64,000 bases of DNA. It comes from SAR116 cluster bacterium AG-313-A07. GTDB taxonomy: Bacteria; Pseudomonadota; Alphaproteobacteria; Thalassobaculales; Thalassobaculaceae. The number at the start of each line of letters is the position of its first letter. Position 1 is the first letter of the stretch. The stretch is from contig QBVV01000006.1 in NCBI GenBank assembly GCA_003284265.1, positions 1 through 64,000 on the forward strand, read 5' to 3'. Positions 8,335 to 17,893 of this stretch are shown piece after piece. The position numbers and the translations under genes are program-made. Below the pieces are notes generated by a model. It was not told the origin of the DNA, searched no databases, and was given only the letters and a program-made list of their open reading frames with translations.

Positions 8335-9408
8335 ATGGCCAGACTAATTGCCCCTTGGAGTGTCAAAGGTATTGATGATGAAACGCGAGAATTAGCGCGT
8401 CGAAAAGCCAAGAATTCTGGTGTTAACATCGGGGCCTGGATAAATAGAGCAATACTCGACCACGGATCCCAAGAACACTATGGCGCTACCGATCTACCTA
8501 ATGTCGCGGGAGATAACATTCCCGAAAAACCGAATACTCAACAACATCCTAATGAAACTTCTAATGATATAATTTCTCAAAGATTGCAGCAGTTAAATAA
8601 CAATCTAGATGGTGATTTGCGGCCAATTATGTTTGCTTTAAACAATTTAGCGCTGCGTCTAGCGGCGGCCGAAGTATTGCAAAAAAATGAACCTAAAAAA
8701 ATAAATGAAATTGAACCGATTGCCACAAAACCTAGATTGGAAGAGGACGCTAAAAAAGAGATCATAAACGAAGAATCGGACGGGGAAGAACTGATAAGTG
8801 AGCAGCCAACGCCTAGTTTAGAGCGTCCAGACCCCCTTCCCCCGGCAGGCGATCTTAATGAAGAGATAGACGTTCCAAAAACGCTTCGACAAAAAAATAA
8901 TATGGAATTGGAAAGTGTTCCAATCTCTGAAAATAGGCAGCCCAATGGCAAAAACTTTAGTGTAAAAGCATTTCTGATTTTGGTTAGTCTGATAGTTTTT
9001 TCTGCTGGAGGAACGGCGTCGTTTTACTTCTTTCCCCAAACAACAAACAAAATTTCGAAGCAGATAAGTGCAACAGCCGAACACCACTTGGACGCTGTAT
9101 CGCAAACGTTAAATGACTCGCTACTCTATTCCCAAAGATTACTCGAATTATTTTTGGGAAAGCGTGCTGGTGTGGTGGAGACGGAAAAAAAATCCAAAAT
9201 TGATAGAGATCCGAGTAGTGACAAAGAGGGTTCCAAAAAAACCGAAGGCAAACCAGGAAATAAAACACCCGATTCTGTTCCTAGCCGATTAGTGCTTCCC
9301 CATGTAGAAAACTCTGTCTCTAAAAACATTCTAGCATTAAACGATGATAAACAAAATAAGCCTATTAATAATCCGTTACATGAGGAAATAACGCAAAAAA
9401 AAAAATAA
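8335..9408 (+). CDS. PodJ-like polar organiser, N-terminal part (frame broken at A11)
   Basis: PodJ-type proteins place and anchor polar factors in alphaproteobacteria. This part has the head APWSVKGIDDETRELAR..GVNIGAWI (residues 6-42 from ATG 8335), a long acidic, proline-rich cytoplasmic region, one membrane segment near residues 210-233 (AFLILVSLIVFSAGG), then a polar periplasmic stretch. It stops at TAA 9406 directly after a run of 11 A. The SEL1 and peptidoglycan-binding parts expected next lie immediately downstream in the -1 frame (9411-10151). GGAAGAAGG at 8325-8333 supports ATG 8335; an upstream TTG at 8314 is less likely. Confidence 0.8.
   Translation: MARLIAPWSVKGIDDETRELARRKAKNSGVNIGAWINRAILDHGSQEHYGATDLPNVAGDNIPEKPNTQQHPNETSNDIISQRLQQLNNNLDGDLRPIMFALNNLALRLAAAEVLQKNEPKKINEIEPIATKPRLEEDAKKEIINEESDGEELISEQPTPSLERPDPLPPAGDLNEEIDVPKTLRQKNNMELESVPISENRQPNGKNFSVKAFLILVSLIVFSAGGTASFYFFPQTTNKISKQISATAEHHLDAVSQTLNDSLLYSQRLLELFLGKRAGVVETEKKSKIDRDPSSDKEGSKKTEGKPGNKTPDSVPSRLVLPHVENSVSKNILALNDDKQNKPINNPLHEEITQKKK
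9395..9405 (+). other. A11 tract at the junction of the two podJ-like frames
   Basis: Eleven consecutive A residues follow a C and are followed by TAAAATTG. One additional A would join the upstream frame to the downstream one with no stop codon. The tract could be a transcriptional-slippage or -1 frameshift site, a real inactivating mutation, or an undercalled homopolymer. Confidence 0.9.
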
Positions 9409-9410
9409 AA

Positions 9411-10151
9411 TTGCTGCGAGCTAAAGCAAATAACGGTGATGCACTCCCCCAGTATAAATTGGGCCTTCATTGGATAAAAAAAGAAAAAAATCAAAATAAT
9501 TATTTGAAGGCGGCTACTTGGTTTAAATTAGCCGCAGTGCAGGGCCTTAAAGAAGCTCAGTACAGTTTAGGGGTTCTTTACGATACGGGTGTTGGCTTGG
9601 AGAAAGACGAAAACCAGGCTTTTTTGTGGTACCACGCAGCCGCTAATAATCATCATCCTATGGCCCAATTCAATATAGCTAACTTTTACTTGGAAAGAGA
9701 AAACGGGACAGACGATTTTGATAGTGCGTTGCATTGGTTTGAGCTGGCCTCAAAAAATGGAGTAGACGAAGCAGCGCATAATGCTTCTATATTATCGTTG
9801 GTAGACAAATCTTCCAAATTGAAGAAATCAGATAAACTGAAGCTGTATACTAGAGAGCCGGTAAAACAACTAAATAAGCTTTCGAGGAGCTCCATCCCAT
9901 TTAACCTAAAAAATGGAGTGGCAACCCGAAAAGTCGAACTCACTCAAAAGGAAAAGGTAAAAAATAGCCTGGTTCTGTCTATACAAAAAGAACTTCGGTT
10001 GAATGGTTTTTACTTAGGTCCAATAGATGGAAAGTTAGGACCTAATACCAAAGCTGCGATCAGTGTGTATCAGCTGGAAAATGGATTTATAGCGTCAGGA
10101 ATGCCATCAATTCAATTATTGGATGATATTAAACGCGAAACAAATAAATAG
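9411..10151 (+). CDS. PodJ-like protein, C-terminal part: SEL1 repeats and peptidoglycan-binding domain
   Basis: Open in the -1 frame relative to 8335-9408. It contains three or four SEL1-like repeats (for example GDALPQYKLG, AAVQGLKEAQYSLGVLYDTG, WYHAAANNHHPMAQFNIA) over residues 1-125. It then has a linker and a C-terminal PG_binding_1-type domain (IQKELRLNGFYLGPIDGKLG...AAISVYQ, about 190-235). This order is that of the periplasmic part of PodJ-type proteins. The first SEL1 helix already begins at the TTG, and no good ribosome-binding site precedes it. I therefore treat this as the second half of the broken gene, not an independent gene. Confidence 0.8.
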   Translation: MLRAKANNGDALPQYKLGLHWIKKEKNQNNYLKAATWFKLAAVQGLKEAQYSLGVLYDTGVGLEKDENQAFLWYHAAANNHHPMAQFNIANFYLERENGTDDFDSALHWFELASKNGVDEAAHNASILSLVDKSSKLKKSDKLKLYTREPVKQLNKLSRSSIPFNLKNGVATRKVELTQKEKVKNSLVLSIQKELRLNGFYLGPIDGKLGPNTKAAISVYQLENGFIASGMPSIQLLDDIKRETNK

Positions 10152-10183
10152 TGCGTACCCATTTGGCATGATATATTAAATAA

Positions 10184-11044
10184 TCATGACCCCTTTAAAA
10201 AGGTAGAGGCAGTCCACCATCCAAAATTTGTGATTTGCTCTTCCGCTTTGATGACATTTACTGTGTCATTGGGTTCAAAGAGTGCAAAACATGTAGCGCC
10301 ACTACCTGACATTCCAACAGTTTTAATGCCCTTCAGTTTTCTTAGAACAAACAAAACTTCTTTTATAACTGGAGCGAGTTTAACAGCGGGCTCAATCAAG
10401 TCGTTTGGAGCATTGCATCCGATGTTTTTGAATATTTCTTCAACCTCTACGTTAGCGTTCTCATCTGCTGGTTTAAACAAACCGTTTTTTGAAAATGTTT
10501 CAAATACTGCTTTAGTCGATAGAGCGATGTTTGGATTTACGAGTAATATTGGCATATTTGGGATTCTACCAATAGCAGCCAATTTTTCGCCTCTACCTTC
10601 CATTTTGAGAATCTTTCCAGAAAGGCATGCTGGAACGTCGGATCCCAGATTTAATCCAATGTCTCCCAATTTCTCATCGCTTATTCTCGCTTTTGGGGCT
10701 AATAGGTTTAACATTTTTAGTACACAGGCTGCGTTTGCAGATCCGCCACCAAGTCCAGCTGCAACGGGAATTTGCTTGAATATCTTAATGGTAACGGGTT
10801 GAGTCCACATTGTTTCCTTTCGAAAATATTCGAGGGCTTTGACTACGATATTGTCGCCCTCTAAATCTTTTGCAAAAGGGCCGCTGATTTCTAATTGGTC
10901 GCAAGAACGGTTAGTAAAAATCTCGACTTCATCACCAAAATCAGAGAATGCTGTTATGCTCTCAATAAGATGAAAGCCAGTTTCGTTCTTCCCCAATATT
11001 CTAAGTGTTAAGTTAATTTTTGCTCGGGCTGTAGCTTTTAGCAT
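10184..11044 (-). CDS. ispE: 4-diphosphocytidyl-2-C-methyl-D-erythritol kinase
   Basis: The GHMP-family kinase of the non-mevalonate isoprenoid pathway, which phosphorylates CDP-methylerythritol at the 2-hydroxyl using ATP. It opens with ARAKINLTLRILGK (substrate strand with the conserved Lys/Asn), has the ATP loop VAAGLGGGSANAA near residues 94-106, and the third motif KTVGMSGSGATCFALF near 240. At 286 residues it is full length. It is the last gene of an operon, 22 bases after the TPR lipoprotein gene. That order (TPR protein then ispE) is common in alphaproteobacteria. Confidence 0.96.
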   Translation of the reverse strand: MLKATARAKINLTLRILGKNETGFHLIESITAFSDFGDEVEIFTNRSCDQLEISGPFAKDLEGDNIVVKALEYFRKETMWTQPVTIKIFKQIPVAAGLGGGSANAACVLKMLNLLAPKARISDEKLGDIGLNLGSDVPACLSGKILKMEGRGEKLAAIGRIPNMPILLVNPNIALSTKAVFETFSKNGLFKPADENANVEVEEIFKNIGCNAPNDLIEPAVKLAPVIKEVLFVLRKLKGIKTVGMSGSGATCFALFEPNDTVNVIKAEEQITNFGWWTASTFLKGS

Positions 11045-11066
11045 CTCTGATAATCTCTCTTAACTT

Positions 11067-12806
11067 TTAATTATCTTCTAATCCATGCTTCAATTTTTGA
11101 TTGATAGATTCCAGATGATCGGCTTCTAATTTCATACTTTTTGCCTTATCCCACTGAAAACGTGCTTCCAGCTTTCTACCAACTTTCCAGTATGCATCGC
11201 CAAGATGATCATTTATTGTGGCGTCGTTTGGCCGCAACTGAACAGCCCGTTCCAACTCTGGAACGGCTCTTTTATAGTCGCCCGATTGATATAGGACCCA
11301 CCCCAAGCTATCGGCAATATAACCATCTCTCGGTCGTTGTTTTACAGCTTTCACTATGAGCTCATTCGCCTTTGTAAGCTTTATACCTTGCTCAGCCCAT
11401 GCGTAACCCAGATAATTCATTACAAAAGGTTGATTGGGGGATAATTCCAGAGCCTTCAGAAAATCAGCTTCCGCCTGATCCCAATTTTTCGATTGTTCGT
11501 AGGCTATTCCACGGCTGTAGTATAATATCCAATCAGAGTTTTCGGTGCCAGTTTTTAATTGCAACGCTCTGGAATATGCTTTTATGGCCTCGTCCCATTT
11601 TTTTAAGCTGCGTTTTAAATCACCAATATGGATATAGGGACGATAATCTTTAGGATTATTTTTAATAATGTTTTCTAACAAACTCACGGCGTCTTCAGTT
11701 TTTTCAATATTTTGTAATGTTGTTGCTAAATTAAATTGTGCAAACAAGAAATATGGAGATTTTGCCCTAATTTTTGAGAAGTGAGCGATGGCTTGTTGGT
11801 GTTTACCGCTTTGATTGAGCGTTTCTCCAAGAAGTATCTCGGCGGGAGCGAATTCAGGGCGCATATAAAGCGATAATCGAGCAAAAATAATAGCAAGTTC
11901 GCCCGTTAGATCGTTTTTTAAGGCTTGAGAGATATCAAATAAAGCGTCAGCTAGACCGTCTGAGGCATCATCTATAAAAACCTCCTTGTATAATAGCGTG
12001 TTTTTTTCCTCTAATATTGTATTTAGAACAGTAGCATCAACATCATTTTGGGTGAGTCTTCTAACCATTTTTCGCGCTTTTTCGGGACGAGCGCTTCTGG
12101 CGTAGTGGGCTGCCGCAGAAATTTTCAACCTATCTGGTGGGACGGTATTGTGTAAAAGTGCTTTCTCAAATGCCGCATCTGCTTTTTGGACGTCCCCTGC
12201 AATTTGATATCCAAGTCCAAGATGTAGTAAGCCAAGTATTTCGAAACCTTGTTTTTCACTTATTTTAGAAAAAGAGGTCAACCCCAAATCTAGCTTACCT
12301 GTAGCTATCGAAGTCCAGCCTAGAATAAGAGGACCCAAAATTTGGTTTAATTGAGACTGAGGTAGTTTGCCAAAAGCATCATTTGCTTTTTCCCAGTTAC
12401 CGGACTTGGCTTCGCGCAGGCCAATAACCAGCATCATAAAAGGTGAAACAGCATCCAGTTTAATAGAGTGTTCTGCCAGTTTCGCAGCTTCTTCTATATT
12501 ACCAAGTCTCAACTCAGAGAGAAAGGCCTCTCTGATCAGTCTTATATCGTTTGGGTCTTTTAAGCGAGCAAGCTTAAAATTTATTGATGCCATTCTGGAA
12601 TCGTTATCTCGTCTGGCGTATCGCCCAGCCAAATAGTTACCTGACATTGAGATTTCAAAACCATTGCTCAATGCGCGACCAGATTTCGTAGGTTCATTAC
12701 CGCAGCTAGCAAGCAAGGCGCCTACTAAAACCAAGCAGCTAAGTCTTTTCAAAAAAGGCGGAAAAACAAGCAATCTAGCAGAACTTTGTTTAAGTAATGC
12801 CAACAT
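11067..12806 (-). CDS. TPR-repeat lipoprotein
   Basis: 579 residues. The N-terminus has basic residues, a hydrophobic run and a lipobox ending at Cys35 (LVGALLASC), so it is probably a membrane-anchored lipoprotein facing the periplasm. Most of the rest is helical tetratricopeptide-type repeats. The clearest lie in the C-terminal half (PYIHIGDLKRSLKKWDEAIKAY, YSRGIAYEQSKNWDQAEADF, INDHLGDAYWKVGRKLEA). TPR superhelices mediate protein contacts; the partner is not known. It lies between ETF-QO and ispE in a tight minus-strand operon (gaps 15 and 22 bases). Confidence 0.88.
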   Translation of the reverse strand: MLALLKQSSARLLVFPPFLKRLSCLVLVGALLASCGNEPTKSGRALSNGFEISMSGNYLAGRYARRDNDSRMASINFKLARLKDPNDIRLIREAFLSELRLGNIEEAAKLAEHSIKLDAVSPFMMLVIGLREAKSGNWEKANDAFGKLPQSQLNQILGPLILGWTSIATGKLDLGLTSFSKISEKQGFEILGLLHLGLGYQIAGDVQKADAAFEKALLHNTVPPDRLKISAAAHYARSARPEKARKMVRRLTQNDVDATVLNTILEEKNTLLYKEVFIDDASDGLADALFDISQALKNDLTGELAIIFARLSLYMRPEFAPAEILLGETLNQSGKHQQAIAHFSKIRAKSPYFLFAQFNLATTLQNIEKTEDAVSLLENIIKNNPKDYRPYIHIGDLKRSLKKWDEAIKAYSRALQLKTGTENSDWILYYSRGIAYEQSKNWDQAEADFLKALELSPNQPFVMNYLGYAWAEQGIKLTKANELIVKAVKQRPRDGYIADSLGWVLYQSGDYKRAVPELERAVQLRPNDATINDHLGDAYWKVGRKLEARFQWDKAKSMKLEADHLESINQKLKHGLEDN

Positions 12807-12821
12807 ACTTATACTATTCGA

Positions 12822-14465
12822 TTACATATTCGGATAATTTGGACCGCCTCCACCTTCTGGAACAACCCAGTTTATATTTTGCGACATGTCTTTGATATCA
12901 CACGTCTTGCAGTGAACACAGTTCTGCGCATTTATCTGTAATTGCGGTATTAATCCTTGGTCATCATATACTATCTCGTAGACTCCGGCTGGGCAAAACC
13001 GTTGCTCAGGCGCGTCGTAGTATTTGAGGTTGTAGTCTATAGGAACCAAATCATCTTTAAGTTTGAGATGCGCCGGCTGATTTTCCTCATGGTTTGTATT
13101 AGATAGAAACACTGAAGATGGCTTATCAAAACTTATTTCCCCATCCGGTTTTGGATAATTTATCTTTTCACAGTGGCTAGCAAGTCGAAGCGAGTCGTGG
13201 TCATTATGATGCCTGAGTGTCCACGGAGCCCTCCCTTTGAAGATATAGGTGTCAATAGCTGCGTGGATAAATCCAAATAGTAATCCTGCTCGAAAGCCAG
13301 GTCTTATATTTCTTACTTTGAACAATTCATCCCAAAGCCAACTTTTTGAAAGTTGTTTCTTATACTCTGCGACTTCAACTCCGAACTCTTCTTCTTTTTC
13401 TTTGTCGAATAATTTAGCGATTGATTCTGCTGCTATTATTCCAGATTTCATAGCGGTATGCGTTCCCTTAATTTTAGGGACATTAAGGAATCCAGCACTA
13501 CAACCTACAATTAACCCGCCGGGAAAGGTCAAATCTGGAATCGATTGAAAACCGCCTTCATTCAACGCCCGGGCCCCATAGGCGATACGTCGGCCTCCCT
13601 CAAAATATGGTTTGATTTTAGGATGTAGTTTAAAGCGTTGAAATTCGTCAAACGGACTTAGATGAGGGTTTTGGTAGTCGAGACCAATTACATAGCCGAC
13701 AGAGACCTGGTTGTCCTCGAGATGATAAAGAAATGATCCTCCATAAGTTGAATTATCAATAGGCCATCCCACTGTGTGTACCGCTAGTCCCTGTTTATGT
13801 TTATCTGGCGAGATCTCCCAAAGTTCTTTTATTCCAATAGCAAAGGTTTGTGGATCCGCATTTTTACGCAATTGAAACTTATCAAATATTTCTTTTGTTA
13901 AAGAGCCACGAACACCTTCAGAGAAAACGGTTTGTTTGGCGTGCAACTCTATCCCTTGAGTATAATTTGAGGTTTGTTCTCCATCCTTACCAATACCCAT
14001 ATCTCCTGTCGCTACGCCTTTTACTGAGCCATCAGGGTTGAATAAAACTTCAGAGGCAGCAAATCCGGGATAAATTTCTACCCCAAGAGACTCTGCTTGT
14101 TCTGCTAACCATCTGCAAAAATTGCCTAAACTGATTATATAATTTCCATGGTTATTCATCTGCGGGGGAGTAGGCAGCTGAACACTGGAGTTTTTCGTCA
14201 AAAAAAGAAACTTGTCATTTGTGACTGGTGTATTCAATGGCGCGCCTCGCTCTTTCCAATCCGGAAATAATTCAAATAACGCCCTTGGCTCGAGCACTGC
14301 GCCAGATAAAATATGCGCCCCAACCTCTGAACCCTTTTCCAGAACACAAACACTAATGTCTTTGCCAGTTGCCTCACTGATCTGACGTAATTTGATCGCG
14401 GTGGATAAACCTGATGGTCCAGCGCCCACAATCACCACATCGTATTCCATTGATTCGCGTTCCAT
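12822..14465 (-). CDS. Electron transfer flavoprotein-ubiquinone oxidoreductase
   Basis: 547 residues, the standard length. ETF-QO passes electrons from reduced ETF (fed by acyl-CoA and other dehydrogenases) to ubiquinone at the inner membrane. The FAD-binding dinucleotide fold is at residues 8-36 ([17 protein letters not shown]). A C-terminal [4Fe-4S] site is supplied by CPAGVYE and the [11 protein letters not shown] cluster. Two ATGs six codons apart (14465 and 14450) could serve as starts. It is the first gene of the operon with the TPR lipoprotein and ispE. ETF itself is not in the window. Confidence 0.96.
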   Translation of the reverse strand: MERESMEYDVVIVGAGPSGLSTAIKLRQISEATGKDISVCVLEKGSEVGAHILSGAVLEPRALFELFPDWKERGAPLNTPVTNDKFLFLTKNSSVQLPTPPQMNNHGNYIISLGNFCRWLAEQAESLGVEIYPGFAASEVLFNPDGSVKGVATGDMGIGKDGEQTSNYTQGIELHAKQTVFSEGVRGSLTKEIFDKFQLRKNADPQTFAIGIKELWEISPDKHKQGLAVHTVGWPIDNSTYGGSFLYHLEDNQVSVGYVIGLDYQNPHLSPFDEFQRFKLHPKIKPYFEGGRRIAYGARALNEGGFQSIPDLTFPGGLIVGCSAGFLNVPKIKGTHTAMKSGIIAAESIAKLFDKEKEEEFGVEVAEYKKQLSKSWLWDELFKVRNIRPGFRAGLLFGFIHAAIDTYIFKGRAPWTLRHHNDHDSLRLASHCEKINYPKPDGEISFDKPSSVFLSNTNHEENQPAHLKLKDDLVPIDYNLKYYDAPEQRFCPAGVYEIVYDDQGLIPQLQINAQNCVHCKTCDIKDMSQNINWVVPEGGGGPNYPNM

Positions 14466-14575
14466 TAGCCCCCGCCTAATTTGTGCAAAAGTACTATCTA
14501 TAATATGATGCAGTGGTCGGCTTTCGGCAAGCGGTACAAGAAAAATCTGTCATCAAAAAATTAAAAAAGTATATC

Positions 14576-15349
14576 ATGAACGAAAAATTCTCTAGTCTAA
14601 ACCTTTCGAAATGGGTAGTTGAATCGGGTCAGAATGAGGTTTTAAGTGAATCTCCACAAAATCGATTTTCTGATCCTGACTCTCGGCAGAGAGTTTTGGG
14701 GGCGGTTCCTTCTAGAAAAATCGTGCCAGAAGATAAAATTGATTTCCCTAAAAATATAAATTCCACCGAAATAGCCAATATGGCATCAACTTTGGTGGAA
14801 TTGCGAGAGTCAATGATTAGATACGATGGCTGTTCTTTGAAAAATACCGCCATGAACATAGTTTTTGGCGATGGAGATGAAAAATCAGATTTAATGTTTA
14901 TTGGTGAAGCTCCAGGTGCTGATGAAGATAGGGAGGGAATACCTTTTGTGGGGTTGAGTGGTAAGTTACTGAATAAGATGCTCAGCTCGATTGGATTGTC
15001 TCGTTCAGATATATACATCACCAATATAATTCCGTGGCGTCCACCAGGGAATAGGCAGCCCACTATTCAAGAAACAGCTGCGTGTTTACCCTTTATCCAA
15101 AGGCATATAGAACTTATCAATCCCAAAGTTTTAATTTTGGTTGGTGGGACGGCTTCTAAGACATTGTTAGTTCGTAAAGAAGGTATAATGCGATTGAGGG
15201 GTCGTTGGTTTGATTATCAGAAAAGCAATAAAACAGTCATTCCTGCTCTGTCGATCTTTCACCCCGCATTTTTGTTGCGTTCTCCGGCACAAAAGGTTAA
15301 TGCGTGGAAAGATCTCTTAGCCATTAGGAGTAGGTTAAAAAATCTTTAG
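14576..15349 (+). CDS. Uracil-DNA glycosylase, family 4-like
   Basis: 257 residues from ATG 14576 (the frame is open from GTG 14513). The core is that of family 4 uracil-DNA glycosylases, which remove uracil from deaminated cytosine: motif 1 GEAPGADEDREGIPFVG, then NKMLSSIGLSR, WRPPGNRQP, and the C-terminal HPAFLLRSP. Only two of the four expected Fe-S cysteines are present (C in YDGCSLK and C in TAACLPF); the other two positions hold Tyr and Trp. An unconserved ~75-residue N-terminal region precedes the domain. It is divergent from the ETF-QO operon. Confidence 0.88.
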   Translation: MNEKFSSLNLSKWVVESGQNEVLSESPQNRFSDPDSRQRVLGAVPSRKIVPEDKIDFPKNINSTEIANMASTLVELRESMIRYDGCSLKNTAMNIVFGDGDEKSDLMFIGEAPGADEDREGIPFVGLSGKLLNKMLSSIGLSRSDIYITNIIPWRPPGNRQPTIQETAACLPFIQRHIELINPKVLILVGGTASKTLLVRKEGIMRLRGRWFDYQKSNKTVIPALSIFHPAFLLRSPAQKVNAWKDLLAIRSRLKNL

Positions 15350-15551
15350 TTTAAATGTTTGAGCACATAGTTAATTAACCAAATTCCGCGCGCCTTAATA
15401 AATAAACTTAAATTGAATATTCATAATTTAACCCTTGCCCTAGGATGGGAGCTGGCGTTAGCTAGGTGGTTAGCCTTGGCTCAGCAAAATTTCTAATTTT
15501 TACTATGATAGAGAAAAGACCATTAGAAAACTCTTAGAAAATCAAAGGCAA

Positions 15552-17330
15552 GTGCGTTACGGACTGCTTCTGTTTAGTATGTTTGTTCTTTCTGTAGCTA
15601 CTGGCCGCAGCCTGTTGTCCCAAGAATCACCAAAGTTTCTGAGGCCGTATGAAGCCGCATACTCTTTACCTCGTCCTTTGAGTAAGGATGATTCTTTTCG
15701 ATATATGCGAATATTTGAGTTGCAAAAAAAAGGCCATTGGAAAAGATCTCAGAACATTATAGCACAGCTAAGTAATAAGCTGCTTCTGGGTCACGTATTG
15801 GCTCAAAAATTTCTTCATCCTACAAAATATCGCTCTAAGTACCCCGAGTTGCTCGCGTGGATGAAAAATTACGCTGATCACCCTCAAGCTAAACGGATTT
15901 ACTCCTTAGCGATTCGCCGTAGACCCGCAAATTGGAAATCTCCACCTAAACCGGTTGGTAAATTTTTAAGGGGAAATGGTCCTATTCCAATTAACCAAAA
16001 GCAATTTAATTATATGTCGACTGTGAAGCGATCGAAATTTAGGAATCGTCAAGCAATAAAATTGCAACGACATATGACTGGACTGATAAGAAAGGGGTGG
16101 CCAACCGGAGCTTATAAAAAGCTATTGTCGCCAAGATTTCAAAAAGCCTTACATCCTTATGAAGTTGCCAGTTCTAGGGCAGAGATAGCGCACGGATACT
16201 TCATATTTGGAAAAGACGACTTAGCCATTAAGTTGGCAGAAGAAAATAGTTCAAAATTTTCCGAAAAAATAGCATTAGGTGCATGGGCAGCAGGATTGGC
16301 GGCCTGGAGGTCAAATAAAATTGATAAAGCAGAGAAGTTTTTTGAAAATGTAGCAGGGAATAGGGGGTCTAACAACGATTTGGCCGCAGCTGGCGCTTTT
16401 TGGGCTTCGCGTTGTCACTTGTTGAACCAACGACCAAAAGAGGCGATTAACCTACTGAAACAATCTGCTTCGTTTGAGGAGACATTTTATGGGATGATCT
16501 CGGCTCGAGCTTTAGGTTTGGAACCAGTGATAAACTTCAACCATCCCAGAGTTTCTAAGGACCTTTTTTCAAATATGGGCGCGTATCCACAGTTATTAAG
16601 AATGCTCGCTTTGTTGCAAATAAAAAAATATAACGAGGCTGAAAAAGAGATAAGAGCGCTGTTTTACTCAATGCCAAGACATTTAAGGCCTTCACTAATG
16701 ACGATCGCCGCTGACCATGGCCTGCCAGGCTTTGCCATGCGGTCTGCGGGACTTCTAAAAAGGGATGGCCATCCAGTTGACCTAAAGGCTCTTTACCCGT
16801 TCCCATCGTGGCAGCTTCCAAATGAAGTTGAAATTGATGCAGCCTTCATCTACGCAATGGTTAGACAAGAAAGCCAATTTTACTCAAGAGCTATGAGTAG
16901 ACGTGGGGCACGCGGCCTTATGCAACTCATGCCCCGAACGGCTGCTTCTATCGGGAAGACTAAAAGGTTTCGAGGAGGTAGGGGGCGTGATGCATTGTTT
17001 GATCCTAAAACTAATCTAATCCTAGGGAGCAAATATCTCCTTCATCTAATGCAGTTAGGAAATCTATCTGGTAATTTGTTCAAAGTATTGGCGGCTTACA
17101 ATGCGGGGCCAGGAAATTTAAGAAAATGGGAACGAAAACTTGAATACAAAAATGATCCCTTGCTATTTATAGAATCTATACCATCTCGGGAGACAAGACA
17201 TTTCATAAAAAAGGTTATGCTTGGTCTTTGGGTTTACAGGTTTAGACTTAATGAACTGGCGCCAACGTTAAGCGATGTTGCTGGTGGAAATTGGCCAAAG
17301 TATATGTCCGCACCAAAAAAGAAACTTTAA
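15552..17330 (+). CDS. Soluble-type lytic murein transglycosylase (Slt family)
   Basis: 592 residues with an N-terminal signal sequence (LLLFSMFVLSVATGRSLL). It cleaves the MurNAc-GlcNAc bond of peptidoglycan to form 1,6-anhydro-MurNAc. The N-terminal ~400 residues are a helical superhelix as in Slt70. The C-terminal SLT domain has the catalytic Glu440 (MVRQESQF), the GARGLMQLMP motif and AAYNAGPGNLRKW. The start is GTG 15552 with AAGG close upstream. It is followed after 11 bases by moaB. The 200 bases upstream hold no gene I can identify. Confidence 0.93.
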   Translation: MRYGLLLFSMFVLSVATGRSLLSQESPKFLRPYEAAYSLPRPLSKDDSFRYMRIFELQKKGHWKRSQNIIAQLSNKLLLGHVLAQKFLHPTKYRSKYPELLAWMKNYADHPQAKRIYSLAIRRRPANWKSPPKPVGKFLRGNGPIPINQKQFNYMSTVKRSKFRNRQAIKLQRHMTGLIRKGWPTGAYKKLLSPRFQKALHPYEVASSRAEIAHGYFIFGKDDLAIKLAEENSSKFSEKIALGAWAAGLAAWRSNKIDKAEKFFENVAGNRGSNNDLAAAGAFWASRCHLLNQRPKEAINLLKQSASFEETFYGMISARALGLEPVINFNHPRVSKDLFSNMGAYPQLLRMLALLQIKKYNEAEKEIRALFYSMPRHLRPSLMTIAADHGLPGFAMRSAGLLKRDGHPVDLKALYPFPSWQLPNEVEIDAAFIYAMVRQESQFYSRAMSRRGARGLMQLMPRTAASIGKTKRFRGGRGRDALFDPKTNLILGSKYLLHLMQLGNLSGNLFKVLAAYNAGPGNLRKWERKLEYKNDPLLFIESIPSRETRHFIKKVMLGLWVYRFRLNELAPTLSDVAGGNWPKYMSAPKKKL

Positions 17331-17341
17331 AAGATTGTATT

Positions 17342-17893
17342 ATGCCAAAAATCGATGAAACTAGAGAATTTATTCCAGTAAATATAGCGCTTTTAACCGT
17401 TTCGGATACACGGACGTTGAAAGATGATCGTTCTGGAGATATTTTATTTCAAAGGGCATCCGACGATGGACATGTAGTTGCGGAGCGAGCTATCGTCAAA
17501 GACGAAGTACACTTAATAAAAAAGAAATTAAATCTTTGGATTAAGGAGCCAAAAATCGATGTCGTTATATCTACGGGGGGAACGGGTTTCACTGGCCGTG
17601 ATGTAACTCCCGAGGCGTTTAAGGCTATTTTTGAAAAGGAAATAGAGGGGTTTGGTGAGTTATTTCGCTGGATAAGCTTCAAGAAAATTGGAACTTCAAC
17701 TATCCAGTCAAGGGCTGTTGCGGGTGTTGCCAAGGGAACGTATCTCTTCGCGTTACCCGGATCTACTGGGGCATGCAAAGATGCCTGGGACGAAATTTTG
17801 CATAATCAACTTGATATAAGGTTTCGACCCTGTAATTTTGTGGAAATAATGCCTCGATTGAGGGAGCACGAATTAGCCGGACGATCTTCATGA
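17342..17893 (+). CDS. moaB: Molybdenum cofactor biosynthesis protein MoaB
   Basis: 183 residues from ATG 17342. It has the MoaB/MogA fold that binds molybdopterin and adenylates it or otherwise helps molybdenum insertion. Seen: IALLTVSDTRTLKDDRSGDIL, the molybdopterin loop STGGTGFTGRDVTPEAF, and ALPGSTGACKDAWDEIL. No other molybdenum-cofactor gene lies in the window, so the pathway must be encoded elsewhere. Its end overlaps the end of the convergent glycosyltransferase gene by 6 bases. Confidence 0.93.
   Translation: MPKIDETREFIPVNIALLTVSDTRTLKDDRSGDILFQRASDDGHVVAERAIVKDEVHLIKKKLNLWIKEPKIDVVISTGGTGFTGRDVTPEAFKAIFEKEIEGFGELFRWISFKKIGTSTIQSRAVAGVAKGTYLFALPGSTGACKDAWDEILHNQLDIRFRPCNFVEIMPRLREHELAGRSS

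Noticed and set aside
8577-9494. Several long open frames on the minus strand opposite the podJ-like gene
   Set aside because: They mirror the A-rich codons of the plus-strand gene, lack family motifs and ribosome-binding sites, and overlap each other.
15440-15485. Repeated GTTAGC-like words and a GAGC...GCTC hairpin before the lytic transglycosylase gene
   Set aside because: The pairing is short and imperfect, without a T-run or conserved pattern; not enough for an RNA or terminator call.
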